From: an uncultured Actinomycetes bacterium
Lineage (GTDB): Bacteria; Actinomycetota; Actinomycetes; Mycobacteriales; Nakamurellaceae
Direction of reading: 5' to 3'
NCBI GenBank assembly: GCA_937926105.1
Contig: CALANS010000204.1
Span: 1 to 64,000, forward strand
Length of the DNA stretch: 64,000 nucleotides
Below are positions 1-7,913 of the stretch, in pieces (the stretch's first letter is position 1; every line of letters starts with the position of its first letter). Position numbers and translations under genes: made by a program. The notes beneath the pieces are model-generated. The model was not told the DNA's origin, did no database searches, and saw nothing but the letters and a program-made list of their open reading frames with translations.

Positions 1-1064
1 GCGAGCGAGACCGGAGCGGGGAAAGCCCGTCGCCGCGGAGCCTGCGGAGCGGCAGAGCGGGGGAGCGGAGCGTCGAGCGAGCGATCAGGCACCGCCTGCG
101 ACGCCCCGCGTGCGATCAGCCCCGGCTCGGCCTCGGTGCAGTGCGGTTGCCGGTGCGGGCATCTCGGTGCGAACGGGCAGCCCGGCGGCAGCGCCGTCAC
201 CGATGCGGCCACCCCGCCGATCTGCGGCAGGTCGCCTCGATCGGCCCCCCGCATCGGCGGGATCGAGGCCACCAGGCCCGCCGAGTACGGATGGGTGGGG
301 TGGGCGAACAGGTCGGCCGTCGTGGCCTGCTCGACGATGCGCCCGGCATACATCACCAGCACCCGGTCGGCGATCCGCGCCACCACGCCCAAGTCGTGGG
401 TGATCCACACGATGGCCAATCCGTACTCGTCGCGCAACCGGGCGACGAGGGCCAGGATCTGTTGCTGGATCGTCACGTCCAGCGCGGTGGTCGGCTCATC
501 GGCGATCAGCACCGAGGGTCGGGGCGCCAGTGCCGCGGCGATCAGCACCCGCTGGCGCATGCCGCCGGACAGTTGGTGTGGGTACAGCCTGGCCAGCGAC
601 TCGGGCGAGGGCAGTCCGACCTCGCCGAGTACCTGCAGGGTGCGTGCCCGGGCGTCGGTGGCCGACCAACCGTGCGCCGTCAGGCCCTCCGCGACCTGGG
701 CACCGATACGCATCATGGGGTTCAGCGAGGTCATCGGGTCCTGGTAGACCATGCCGACCTCGGCGCCACGCACCCGGCGGCGCGCCGGTTCGCTCATGGT
801 CAGGGTGTCCCGGCCCTGCACGTACACCGAGCCGCCGGTCACCCGGGCGCCCGCGGGCAGCAGGCCGGCGATGCTCAGCGCCGTGAACGACTTGCCGGAT
901 CCGGATTCGCCGACGATGCCGACGGTTTCGCCGGCGCCCACCGAAAAGCTCAGCCCGCGAACGATCGGCACCGGCCCGTCCGCGCCATCCACCGCGGCGG
1001 TCAGGTCCGTGACATGCAGCGGTGCCTGGTCGGTGTGCCGCTCGGTGCCCCGCGCGGCGCTCAC
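1..1064 (-). CDS. dppD: Peptide ABC transporter ATP-binding protein, 3' end beyond window
   Basis: This is the cytoplasmic ATPase of a dipeptide/oligopeptide importer. The frame opens at a GTG at 1064 that overlaps the permease stop (GTGA), and no stop occurs before the left edge (about 354 codons visible). Visible motifs are Walker A GESGSGKS, signature LSGGMRQR, Walker [12 protein letters not shown] and the C-terminal oligopeptide-transporter cysteine motif CPFAPRCPHRQPHC. Family members usually end shortly after that motif. Here a further ~50 residues of Ala/Pro/Arg-rich, low-complexity sequence (about 3-110) follow, so the true end may be a short tail or the start of a linker to a second ATPase. 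It is the last visible gene of a dppABCD-like minus-strand operon. A dppF partner, if present, lies to the left. Confidence 0.9.
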   Translation of the reverse strand, partial: MSAARGTERHTDQAPLHVTDLTAAVDGADGPVPIVRGLSFSVGAGETVGIVGESGSGKSFTALSIAGLLPAGARVTGGSVYVQGRDTLTMSEPARRRVRGAEVGMVYQDPMTSLNPMMRIGAQVAEGLTAHGWSATDARARTLQVLGEVGLPSPESLARLYPHQLSGGMRQRVLIAAALAPRPSVLIADEPTTALDVTIQQQILALVARLRDEYGLAIVWITHDLGVVARIADRVLVMYAGRIVEQATTADLFAHPTHPYSAGLVASIPPMRGADRGDLPQIGGVAASVTALPPGCPFAPRCPHRQPHCTEAEPGLIARGASQAVPDRSLDAPLPRSAAPQAPRRRAFPAPVSL

Positions 1065-2110
1065 CGGGTGACCCCCGACGCCGTCGGACGGGCGGGCGGG
1101 CGTGGCCCATCCGTTCGGCCTGCGGCCTCGGCCTGGCGTGTGCCGCCGGGGCGACGCCGGGTGCGACGCCGGGGCGCCTGCCGCGGATCCAGTGCCGAGC
1201 GCAGCCCGTCGCCAAGCAGGTTCAGCCCGATCACCAGCACGATGATCGCCACCGCAGGGAACACCAGCGTCCACCAGGCGGTGGACAGCAGGTTCTGCGA
1301 GTCGGCCACCATCAAACCGAGACTCGCATCCGGCGGCTGGGTTCCCAGACCGAGGAAGGACAGCGCCGACTCGGTCAGGATCGCCCAGGACAGCGCCAGT
1401 GTCACCTGCACCACGATGGGCGCGCCGACGTTGGGCACCACATGCCGCAACAGCAGTCGCCAGGTGGGTACCCCGAGAACCCGCCCGGCACGGATGAACT
1501 CGCTCTGCGCCACCGACAGCGTCGGGCCCCGCGCCACCCGGGTGAAAATCGGCGAGTACACCACCGCGATGGCGATCACTGTGTTGAACCACCCATTGCC
1601 CAGCGCTGCCACCAACGCGAGGGTCAGCAGGATCGCCGGGAAGGCGAACAGCACGTCGGTGATGCGCCCCACCACCTGGTCGACCCAGCCGCCCAGGAAC
1701 CCGGACAGCACCCCCAGGGCCGACCCGATCACGGTGGCGATGGCAACCGAGATCACCGACACCCGCAGGGAGGTGAAGATGCCGGCGAAGGTGCGCGAGG
1801 CGATGTCTCGGCCGAACTGGTCGGTGCCGAACCAATAGCGGCCGGACGGACCCTGCAGCCGGTCGGCCGGGTTCTGGGTGATCGGGTCGTGTGCCATCAG
1901 GCCGGAGAGGCCCAGCAGGGCGAGCAGCACCATCAGCACCACGATCACGATCCCGATGCGACCGCCGGGGTCGCGCCACACCCGGCGGATCATGCGCAGC
2001 ACTCCGCGATTCTCATGCGCTGCACTCGATGTTCCAGCGGGTGCGCCTGCCTCGTCCGGGGTTGGCTCGATGGGCAGGGGTCCAGGGGGCGGGGGTGCGG
2101 TGGCGGTCAT
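1061..2110 (-). CDS. dppC: Peptide ABC transporter permease (DppC type)
   Basis: This 349-residue inner-membrane permease belongs to the BPD_transp_1 family. It has an N-terminal cytoplasmic Pro-rich stretch, then an OppC-N-type first helix, the typical FGTDQFGRD motif, and a transmembrane core with the EAA-like loop FIRAGRVLGVPTWRLLLRHVVPN. It ends with LSFLGLGTQPPDASLG, typical of DppC/OppC. It overlaps the downstream ATPase by 4 bases and the upstream permease by 4 bases (ATGA), so the three are translationally coupled. It should pair with the upstream DppB-type protein to form the channel. Confidence 0.92.
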   Translation of the reverse strand: MTATAPPPPGPLPIEPTPDEAGAPAGTSSAAHENRGVLRMIRRVWRDPGGRIGIVIVVLMVLLALLGLSGLMAHDPITQNPADRLQGPSGRYWFGTDQFGRDIASRTFAGIFTSLRVSVISVAIATVIGSALGVLSGFLGGWVDQVVGRITDVLFAFPAILLTLALVAALGNGWFNTVIAIAVVYSPIFTRVARGPTLSVAQSEFIRAGRVLGVPTWRLLLRHVVPNVGAPIVVQVTLALSWAILTESALSFLGLGTQPPDASLGLMVADSQNLLSTAWWTLVFPAVAIIVLVIGLNLLGDGLRSALDPRQAPRRRTRRRPGGTRQAEAAGRTDGPRPPARPTASGVTR

Positions 2111-3069
2111 GCGGCACGCGTCCTCGGGTCGATCACCCGGTAGGCCAGGTCCACGACCAGGTTCACCAGCACGAAGCCGGCGGCGATCACCAGCACCGAA
2201 CTCTGCACCAGCGCGTAGTCGCGGTTGGTGATCGAGGTGAACAGCAGCCGGCCCAACCCCGGCAGCGCGAAGATCTGCTCGATGATCACGGTGCCGCCCA
2301 GCAGATAGCCGAACTGGATGCCGGTGATCGTCACGATCGGCACCGAGGCGTTGCGCAGGATGTGCCGCAGCCGGATCCGGGTGGCGCCCACCCCCTTACC
2401 GCGGGCGGTGCGGATGAAGTCCGCGTCGGCCACCTCCACCGCGGCGGACCTGGTGGTGCGCATGACGTTGGCCGCGAAGCCGACGGCGAGAACCAGCGCG
2501 GGGTAGAGCATCTGGCTCAGGTTGCCGGACACCGACGTGGTCAGCGGCACGAACGTACCGGTGTCCGGGAAGTAGCCGAAGATGGATGCCAGCGCGGCCA
2601 CCACGACCGAGCCGAGCACGAACTCCGGGATGGCCAGCCCGACCAGTGCGGCGCTCTGCGCGGTGCCATCCCGCAGCTTGCCGGGCCCGCTGGCGGCCAA
2701 CATGCCCAGCAGCACGCCGGCGGCGGTACCGATGATGGCCGCCAGCACGGCGAGTTCGACCGTCACCGGCAACGCCGCCCAGATCAACGACGCCGCCGAC
2801 TTCCCGCTGATCAGCGAGACCCCCATGTTCCCCGACAGCACCTGGCCGAGCCAGGAGAAGAACTGCACCACCAGCGGTTTGTCCAACCCGTAATAGTGCT
2901 CCAGGGCGGCCCGCTGGGCATCGGTCAGGGTGCCCGACTCGATGCCCATGGAGGCGGTGATGGTGTCCCCGGGAATCACTCGAAGGATCAGGAACACCAC
3001 CACCGCCACGCCGAACACCGTCAGCACGGCACCCGCGAGCCGGAGACCGGCCCACCGCAGCCCGGTCAC
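2107..3069 (-). CDS. dppB: Peptide ABC transporter permease (DppB type)
   Basis: This 320-residue permease has the DppB/OppB layout: one N-terminal helix directly after the start, the motif ILRVIPGDTI, an extracellular loop that includes YYGLDKPLVVQF, then five more helices and the EAA loop FIRTARGKGVGATRIRLRHILRNA. It ends with the YRVIDPRTR tail typical of DppB. The start is a GTG at 3069, 30 bases after the stop of the binding protein. It forms the heterodimeric channel with the DppC gene it overlaps. The substrate is not set by this subunit; the context suggests cell-wall peptides. Confidence 0.92.
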   Translation of the reverse strand: MTGLRWAGLRLAGAVLTVFGVAVVVFLILRVIPGDTITASMGIESGTLTDAQRAALEHYYGLDKPLVVQFFSWLGQVLSGNMGVSLISGKSAASLIWAALPVTVELAVLAAIIGTAAGVLLGMLAASGPGKLRDGTAQSAALVGLAIPEFVLGSVVVAALASIFGYFPDTGTFVPLTTSVSGNLSQMLYPALVLAVGFAANVMRTTRSAAVEVADADFIRTARGKGVGATRIRLRHILRNASVPIVTITGIQFGYLLGGTVIIEQIFALPGLGRLLFTSITNRDYALVQSSVLVIAAGFVLVNLVVDLAYRVIDPRTRAA

Positions 3070-3099
3070 CGTGCCCCCAGTTCGCTCGGCACCGTCACG

Positions 3100-4812
3100 T
3101 CAGGAGGACAACGACGCGCCGGCCAGGTGGATCAGGGACTCGTCCGCGCGCGCGGTGAAACCGGACAGCTTGTCCGACACCAGGTAGTAGTCGTACTCGG
3201 CGAACAGCCACACCCACGGCGACTCCTTGAGCAGCTCTTCCTGCAGCTGCTGGTATGTCGCCTGGCGGACCGTCTCGTCGGCGGTGGAGTTGCCCTTGAC
3301 CAGCAGATCGTTGAGCGTCTTCGAGGCCAGGCCGGCCGGGCCCTTCAGGCTGCCGTCGGTGGTGAAGTACCGCCCGTACATCGAGTACGGGTCGGAGCTG
3401 CCGCCGTTGCGCGCCACTGCCGCGTCGAAGTCGGCGTCCAGCCATGCCTTGACGTAGGGGCTGGTCGGCATCTGCTGCAGGTCCAGGTTCACGCCGATCG
3501 CCTTGAGCTGCGCCTGCAGGTTCTGCGCCTCACCGACCGCGGTGGCGTAGTTGTCGCTCATCACGATGGTCTTGAGGGTGATGGGCGTCTTGACCCCGGA
3601 CTCGGTCAGCAGCGTCTTGGCGGAATCGATGTCGCCGGGTTTGCACGGCAGCCCGTCCGTCGGGCTGTACTGGTAACCGGGGCTGGTGATCGGACCGGTG
3701 ACCTTGCCGTCTCCGAACGCCGCGGTGTCGATCACCTGCTGGCGGTCGATCGCACAGGCGATCGCCTGCCGCACCTTGAGGTTGTCCAGCGGCTTGTGCC
3801 GGCCGTTGAGCATCAACGTGTGGTAGGACATCGAGGCCTGCTTGATGAGCTTGAAGCCGTTGGCGCCGTTGGCCTGTGCCGCCACGCTCGGGTCGGTGAG
3901 CAGGCCCACCTGGAAGGCGCCGGCCTTCATCCCGGACAGGATGGAGGACTCCGACGGGATCACCCGGAACTCGACCTGCGCGACCTTCGGCGATCCGCCC
4001 CAGTAGGCGGTGTTGGCCTTCAGCGTGACCTGCTGTCCCTGCTGCCAAGAACCCCAGGCGAACGGTCCGGTGCCATCCGGAGTCTTGCCGACGGTGCCGG
4101 CACTGATGTCCTTGTCGTGCAGGATCGCGGCGTTGACGCCGGCCAGCGCGTAGAAGATCGCGGCGTTGGGGGCCGACAGGTGCAGCACGACGGTGTGGTC
4201 GTCGGGTGCGTCGACGGAGGTGATCATCGTCAGGTTGCTGCGGGCGACGGCACCGGTCTTCTCATCCAGGATGCGCTCCAGGGAGGCCTTCACATCGGCG
4301 GAGGTGAATGGGTCACCGTCCTGCCACGTCACCCCCTGCCGCAGATCGAAGGTGATGGTCTTGAGGTCGTCGGACACCGTCCACTTGGTGGCCAGCGCGC
4401 CGGTCAGCTTGCCGCTGTCGTCGGTGCGTACCAGGGCTTCGTAGACCAGGCCGAGGGTAGCGACGGTCGTGAAGGCGGTCGACACGTGCGGGTCCAACTT
4501 GTCGATGTCCGCGGTCCGGGCGACCACGATGGTCCCGGTCGGCGCGGCGGTGGAGCCGGAGCCGGTGGCCCCGGTGGACCCGCTAGCTCCGGTGGACCCG
4601 GATGCCGAGGCGGTGCCGGATGCCGAGGCGGTGCCGGAGGATGCGGCGGTGCCCGGGGAACTGGCCGAGCCGGCCGCCGGGCTGCCGCCGGTGTCGCTCG
4701 CCGAGGTGCCGGTGCCTTGCGAGCCAGCGGGGGAGCAGGCGGCGAGCGCCACGGCCGTCACTGCGGCCGCGAGCACCGCGATGCCGCGATGGCGGCGCGA
4801 TCGAATTGTCAT
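3100..4812 (-). CDS. dppA: Peptide-binding lipoprotein of ABC importer (SBP_bac_5)
   Basis: This extracytoplasmic binding protein of about 570 residues captures the substrate for the downstream DppBCD. An ATG at 4812 is preferred over one ten codons upstream because GGAGG lies 7 bases before it and a clean lipoprotein signal follows: RSRRHR, a hydrophobic core and lipobox LAAC with Cys26. About 60 residues of Ser/Ala/Gly/Thr repeats follow, including a near-exact 18-bp tandem duplication, and tether the domain to the membrane. The SBP_bac_5 core shows the usual DLRQGVTWQDGDPFTSADVKASLERI stretch in pieces. It is divergent from the serine hydrolase and shares a palindromic promoter region with it. 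Confidence 0.93.
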   Translation of the reverse strand: MTIRSRRHRGIAVLAAAVTAVALAACSPAGSQGTGTSASDTGGSPAAGSASSPGTAASSGTASASGTASASGSTGASGSTGATGSGSTAAPTGTIVVARTADIDKLDPHVSTAFTTVATLGLVYEALVRTDDSGKLTGALATKWTVSDDLKTITFDLRQGVTWQDGDPFTSADVKASLERILDEKTGAVARSNLTMITSVDAPDDHTVVLHLSAPNAAIFYALAGVNAAILHDKDISAGTVGKTPDGTGPFAWGSWQQGQQVTLKANTAYWGGSPKVAQVEFRVIPSESSILSGMKAGAFQVGLLTDPSVAAQANGANGFKLIKQASMSYHTLMLNGRHKPLDNLKVRQAIACAIDRQQVIDTAAFGDGKVTGPITSPGYQYSPTDGLPCKPGDIDSAKTLLTESGVKTPITLKTIVMSDNYATAVGEAQNLQAQLKAIGVNLDLQQMPTSPYVKAWLDADFDAAVARNGGSSDPYSMYGRYFTTDGSLKGPAGLASKTLNDLLVKGNSTADETVRQATYQQLQEELLKESPWVWLFAEYDYYLVSDKLSGFTARADESLIHLAGASLSS

Positions 4813-4851
4813 GTGGACCTCCAGAGTGGGGAACGCGATCACGTTACTGAA

Positions 4852-4877
4852 TTACCTACTGTCTAGACAAGAGGTAA
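4852..4877. promoter_or_regulatory. 26-bp palindromic operator within divergent promoters
   Basis: Arms TTACCT and AGGTAA flank the perfect 10-bp palindrome TGTCTAGACA; 22 of 26 bases are symmetric. Because the arms are symmetric, each strand has the hexamer TTACCT followed after 17 bases by a -10-like hexamer: TAACCT (4875-4880) on plus and TAATTC (complement of 4849-4854) on minus. The core therefore lies in the spacer of both promoters. The GTCTAGAC core matches the centre of DasR/NagR (HutC-GntR) sites from memory of that family. Repression of both dppABCD and the hydrolase-anmK operon is an inference. Confidence 0.65.
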
Positions 4878-4895
4878 CCTGCTAACTTCTCCGAC

Positions 4896-6104
4896 ATGTC
4901 TCCGATCGCACCGCTGGGCCTCGCCGCCACCGTGGATGGGATCGTCGCCGCCGGCCCGCCGGGAGCCCACCTGTCGGTGGCCGTCGTCGGGGGACCGCGA
5001 CTGGACGCCTGCGCCGGGTACGCCCAGACGTTCGACGACTCCGGATCACGCGAGATCGACCTGACCGTCGCGCATGCGCACGACCTGGGATCGGTGACGA
5101 AGATCGCCGGCACCACCGCGATGCTGGTGGCGCTCGCCTCCGACGGTGCCCTGGCGGTGGACGACACCGTGGGCCGGTACCTGCCGGGACTGCGCGGGGC
5201 GCTGGCGGCTGCGACGTTGCGGGACCTGCTGACGCACCGTGCGGGACTGTGGGAGTGGTGGCCCAGCTATCTGGGCGTGCCCGACGGAGCGGCCGTCGAC
5301 GGCAGGGGGGTGCCGGTTCGTGCAGACCCGCTCGACGTCGTGCGGGCGCTGCCGCTGCGCTACCCGCCGCGTACCGGGCGGCACTACTCGGACCTCGGCT
5401 TCATGCTGCTGGGCCGGGTGGTGGAAACCGTCACGGCACAGCCGCTTCCGGCCGCACACGCCGCGCTGATCACCGGCGAGATCGGCACGGACGAGCTGCG
5501 CTACGCCGCGCCACCGGCCGGGCATCCGGCCGCCGCCGGACCGGCCGGCGACCACATCGAACGGCGCATGGTCGCCACCGGGCAGCCCTATCCAGTGAGC
5601 GCTGACGGCCGGCTCGCCGATCGCTTCGCCTGGCGCACCCGGGTGGAGGTCGGAGAGGTCAACGACGGCAACGCGTTCCACTCCTTCGGCGGCGCCGCCG
5701 GGCATGCGGGACTATTCGGCACGGCGACTGGGCTGCATGCGCTCGGCGCCGCCTTCATAGGTGCGCTGGCCGGTGACGGGCGCTGGCCGGCACTGCGCCG
5801 GTTCTGTGTCGAGGGTCCCGATGCCGGACAGCTGCTGGGGTTCCGGGCGTGGGAGCAGGCCGTGGACGGCTGCACCGAGCGGGCGATCGGCCACACCGGG
5901 TTTCCCGGCATCGGTCTCGCCGTGCTGCCCCGGCATGCGGCCAGCGTGGTACTGGCGACCAACCGGCTGCACGTGCACGGCGAGCCGGCGGCCTTCGACC
6001 CGCTGTGGCAACGCGCGCTGGCCGCCGCGCACCGGACGCTGCATGAGGCCGGCGACGCCCCGGTCGCGCCCGGAGCAGCCCCACTCCTGCATGGATCAAC
6101 ATGA
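4896..6104 (+). CDS. Serine hydrolase, class C beta-lactamase/D-peptidase family
   Basis: This 402-residue protein has the three motifs of penicillin-recognising serine hydrolases: SVTK at 66-69 (nucleophile Ser66), YSD at 164-166 in place of YxN, and HTG at 333-335 in place of KTG. No signal peptide is visible, so it probably acts in the cytoplasm. Family members include esterases, D-aminopeptidases and amidases acting on muropeptides. It is the first gene of a plus operon with anmK and shares the promoter region of the dpp importer, which favours a substrate derived from imported peptides or muropeptides. Its last codons form the left arm of a 16-bp inverted repeat. Confidence 0.85.
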   Translation: MSPIAPLGLAATVDGIVAAGPPGAHLSVAVVGGPRLDACAGYAQTFDDSGSREIDLTVAHAHDLGSVTKIAGTTAMLVALASDGALAVDDTVGRYLPGLRGALAAATLRDLLTHRAGLWEWWPSYLGVPDGAAVDGRGVPVRADPLDVVRALPLRYPPRTGRHYSDLGFMLLGRVVETVTAQPLPAAHAALITGEIGTDELRYAAPPAGHPAAAGPAGDHIERRMVATGQPYPVSADGRLADRFAWRTRVEVGEVNDGNAFHSFGGAAGHAGLFGTATGLHALGAAFIGALAGDGRWPALRRFCVEGPDAGQLLGFRAWEQAVDGCTERAIGHTGFPGIGLAVLPRHAASVVLATNRLHVHGEPAAFDPLWQRALAAAHRTLHEAGDAPVAPGAAPLLHGST

Positions 6105-6188
6105 CCGGCATGCACGAACTTCGCCCCACCAGTCACAGCCGTCACATATTGGCCACGATCATGCCTGCGGGGCATGTTGATCCATGCA
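6088..6188. repeat. Perfect 16-bp inverted repeat bridging two genes
   Basis: TGCATGGATCAACATG at 6088-6103 is repeated in exact inverted form at 6173-6188, separated by 69 bases. The left arm covers the end of the hydrolase gene including its TGA. The right arm ends just before the ribosome-binding site of anmK. Partial symmetry continues past both ends of each arm. It could be an mRNA stem controlling anmK translation, or a small inserted MITE-like element. No flanking target duplication was found. Confidence 0.7.
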
Positions 6189-6203
6189 CGGAGGGGAATC
6201 GGT

Positions 6204-7376
6204 ATGAAATTGCGCGTTGTCGGGATGATCAGCGGCACGTCGTTCGACGCCATCGAGACGGCCGTCGCCGACCTGGAACTCGACGGCACTGACCTGCTGC
6301 TGACCCCGGTCGGGGCGCTGAGCGTCGACATGCCGGAGGATCTGCGCCGGCGGATCGCGGCCGTGCTACCGCCCGCCGCCACCACCGTCGAGGCGGTGAC
6401 GACGCTCGACGCCGACCTCGGCCGCGCATTCGCCGCCGCAGCGGTGCGCGCGAACGGCGAGATCGGGAGCGGAGCGGCCGATCTGGTGGTCTCGCACGGC
6501 CAGACCGTGTTCCACTGGGTGCAGGGCGGTAGGGCGCACGGCGGGTTGCAGCTGGGCAACCCGGCGTGGATCGCGCAGGCCACCGGCCTGCCGGTGGTGG
6601 CGGACCTGCGCAACCGGGACATCGCCGCCGGCGGGCAGGGCGCGCCGCTGGCCTCGCTGCTGGACGAGCTCCTGGTGCTCGGCGGCGACCCGCACCGCGG
6701 ATCGCTGAACCTGGGCGGCATCTCGAACATCACCGTCACCGACGGCAGCCGCGTCACCGCCTACGACATCGGACCGGCCAACGCGCTGATGGACGCCGCC
6801 GTCACCGCCCTGACCGGCGGCGCCGAGACCTACGACGCCGATGGCGCCCGCGCAGCCCGCGGCACCGTGCGCGCCGACCTGCTGGAGCGGCTGCTCGCCG
6901 AGCCGTATTACGCGGCACCGCCGCCGAAGTCGACCGGCAAGGAGCTGTTCCACCCGGGATATCTCGCCGACATGCAGCGGGGGTTGCCGGCCCTGGTCCC
7001 GGACGACCTGCTGGCCACGCTCACCGAGCTGACCGCTCGAGTGGTCGCCGACGCCTGCCGGGCGCACGACCTCACCGACCTGGTGGCGGCGGGTGGCGGC
7101 GTGCGCAATCCCGTGCTGATGGACCGGATCTCGGCGTTGGCCGCGCCCTGCCGGGTGCGCACCATCGAGGAGTTCGGGTTGCCCTCCTCGGCCAAGGAGG
7201 CGTATCTGTTCGCGGTGCTCGGCTACCTGACCGTGCACGGGCTGCCGGGCACCCTGCCCGGGGCGACGGGCGCACCGGTCGGTTCGGTGCTCGGCTCCGT
7301 GACGCCTGGCGTCGGTGGCTGGGCGCTGCCGCCGGCCGGATCGGTGATGCCACGCCGGCTGGTGGTGCGCGGGTGA
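6204..7376 (+). CDS. anmK: Anhydro-N-acetylmuramic acid kinase
   Basis: AnmK opens the 1,6-anhydro bond of anhydro-MurNAc and phosphorylates it to MurNAc-6-phosphate, a step of peptidoglycan recycling in the cytoplasm. This 390-residue protein has the family landmarks: MISGTSFDAIE at the N terminus (usually SGTSLDGID), SHGQTVFHW, NLGGISNITV, DIGPANALMD, PKSTGKE and AAGGGVRNPVLMDRI. The ATG at 6204 is preferred to an in-frame start ten codons upstream because GGAGGGG precedes it. It lies 99 bases after the hydrolase and overlaps the next gene (GTGA). No murQ or nagZ is visible nearby. Confidence 0.95.
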   Translation: MKLRVVGMISGTSFDAIETAVADLELDGTDLLLTPVGALSVDMPEDLRRRIAAVLPPAATTVEAVTTLDADLGRAFAAAAVRANGEIGSGAADLVVSHGQTVFHWVQGGRAHGGLQLGNPAWIAQATGLPVVADLRNRDIAAGGQGAPLASLLDELLVLGGDPHRGSLNLGGISNITVTDGSRVTAYDIGPANALMDAAVTALTGGAETYDADGARAARGTVRADLLERLLAEPYYAAPPPKSTGKELFHPGYLADMQRGLPALVPDDLLATLTELTARVVADACRAHDLTDLVAAGGGVRNPVLMDRISALAAPCRVRTIEEFGLPSSAKEAYLFAVLGYLTVHGLPGTLPGATGAPVGSVLGSVTPGVGGWALPPAGSVMPRRLVVRG

Positions 7377-7876
7377 CGGTCACGCTGCGGCCGCTGCGGC
7401 CCGCGGACCTGCCTGCCCTGGTCGAGGTGTTCGTGGCGGCGTTCCAGCACGGGTACCCCGAGGTGCTGCCGGCGGACGTGCTGGCCACCGTGACACCGGG
7501 GGCAGTGACCGGGTGGTTCGCCCGGTGGTCGGCGAGTTTGACGTGTACCGTCGCCGAGATCGACGGCGCGCCGGTCGGTTTCGTGCGTTACGGAGACGAC
7601 AGCGACCGGCCGAATGAGCCCGCGGGCTACGTCGCGGCGCTGTATGTGCACCCGAACGCGGCTGGCGCCGGCATCGGCCGGCGGTTGCTGGAGCATGCGG
7701 TGGCCACACTCGCGGGGCGCGGCAAGACCGCGGTGACGTTGTGGGTGTTCCGGGACAACCCGCGCGCCCGGCGGCTCTACACCGGGTCGGGATTCGCGCC
7801 GGACGGCACCGAACTCACCGACCTGCAGTGGCGGGTGCCGCAGATCCGGATGCGCCGGGAGCTGGCCGAGCGGTGA
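7373..7876 (+). CDS. GNAT family N-acetyltransferase
   Basis: This 167-residue protein of the GNAT fold transfers an acyl group from acyl-CoA. It starts at a GTG at 7373 overlapping the anmK stop. The acetyl-CoA binding region reads AALYVHPNAAGAGIGRRLLEHAV, a standard motif A of the R/Q-x-x-G-x-G/A type. LWVFRDNPRARRLYTGSGF follows as motif B. The substrate cannot be read from the sequence. Its tight coupling to anmK suggests an amino sugar or amino acid from the same pathway, which is an inference. Confidence 0.88.
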   Translation: MTVTLRPLRPADLPALVEVFVAAFQHGYPEVLPADVLATVTPGAVTGWFARWSASLTCTVAEIDGAPVGFVRYGDDSDRPNEPAGYVAALYVHPNAAGAGIGRRLLEHAVATLAGRGKTAVTLWVFRDNPRARRLYTGSGFAPDGTELTDLQWRVPQIRMRRELAER

Positions 7877-7913
7877 CGAGGGCTCGCCGTGCGGCCGCCG
7901 CGTCGCCCGGGAC

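Noticed and set aside
1..110. Purine-rich GC-skewed stretch at the left edge, as a repeat or regulatory region.
   Set aside because: The dppD frame passes through it with no stop, so it may be a coding tail; with the edge cut off it cannot be judged.
1891..4866. A 991-codon open frame on plus across dppC, dppB and dppA.
   Set aside because: It is exactly antisense to three well-supported genes and its low-complexity composition comes from the GC3 bias of the other strand.
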